Assembly: GCF_006386545.1 (NCBI RefSeq)
Contig: NZ_SWAR01000021.1
Span: 29,621 to 93,620 of the forward strand
Source: Methylibium rhizosphaerae
GTDB taxonomy: Bacteria > Pseudomonadota > Gammaproteobacteria > Burkholderiales > Burkholderiaceae_C
Length of the DNA stretch: 64,000 bases
Reading direction: 5' to 3'
The notes below the pieces were generated by a model. That model saw only the letters and a list, made by a program, of their open reading frames with translations, was not told where the DNA came from and ran no database searches. How positions within the stretch are numbered: the stretch's first letter is position 1; the number at the start of each line of letters is the position of its first letter. Positions 63,953 to 64,000 of this stretch are shown piece by piece. Position numbers and translations under genes: made by a program.

Positions 63953-64000
63953 CCTGCGGGTGATCCCAGGAAACGGGCGCCCTCCGCGTTGCAAATGCTC

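Overview
The window is chromosomal DNA from a GC-rich betaproteobacterium, most likely of the order Burkholderiales (Rubrivivax/Leptothrix-like). The evidence is the high GC in codon third positions, the gene orders fur | bamE-dapB, leuS-lptE-holA, lptA-lptB-rpoN and hpf-ptsN-hprK, and a complete minor-pilin/PilY1 operon. I see no rRNA, tRNA, CRISPR array, phage module or transposase gene. Starts were chosen from ribosome binding sites, signal peptides, overlaps and family length.

Region 1 (1-12.9 kb) is accessory. It holds a small secreted protein, an M14 carboxypeptidase, a DUF4382 lipoprotein, an orphan LytTR response regulator, a class II glutamine amidotransferase and a zinc-ribbon metallopeptidase. 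A tightly packed minus-strand run follows: ECF sigma factor, anti-sigma factor, DHA2-type exporter, FAD-dependent reductase. A secreted subtilase and a glycine-rich secreted protein point the other way.

Region 2 (13-25.5 kb) has malate synthase G (glcB), an L-2-haloacid-dehalogenase-like HAD protein divergent from a LysR regulator, a large Ig-repeat lipoprotein, a DUF2214 membrane protein behind a perfect 17-bp inverted repeat, a PsiF-repeat protein and a Ser/Thr kinase with a cyclic-nucleotide-binding-like domain. The envelope set argS, SPOR protein and DsbA ends it.

Region 3 (25.5-42.3 kb) carries lptA-lptB-rpoN, a periplasmic CxxCH protein, a lone branched-chain-amino-acid-type binding protein, a THUMP rRNA methyltransferase, the type IV pilus operon pilE-fimT-pilV-pilW-pilX-pilY1 (minus strand), rsmE, rfaE2, a glutathione transferase, a META lipoprotein and a ferritin-like protein.

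Region 4 (42.3-48.4 kb) is the most interesting block. Six plus-strand genes (flavin amine oxidase, DUF1365, cyclopropane-fatty-acid-synthase-type methyltransferase, short-chain dehydrogenase, SnoaL/NTF2 protein, renalase-like flavoprotein) form one probable operon. Its 506-bp upstream region holds an 18-bp palindrome, a polypyrimidine tract and a GC-rich hairpin. Similar gene sets in other proteobacteria belong to light and singlet-oxygen responses that modify membrane fatty acids, but no photolyase or known regulator is present here.

Region 5 (48.4-59.2 kb) is housekeeping: corA, hpf-ptsN-hprK, fur, bamE-dapB, exbB-exbD, leuS-lptE-holA. Region 6 (59.2-64 kb) has an ArsR-type regulator divergent from a cytochrome P450 and ABM monooxygenase pair around a clear operator-like dyad, then a GGDEF/EAL protein. 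The window ends in a long imperfect inverted repeat that looks like a dispersed element.
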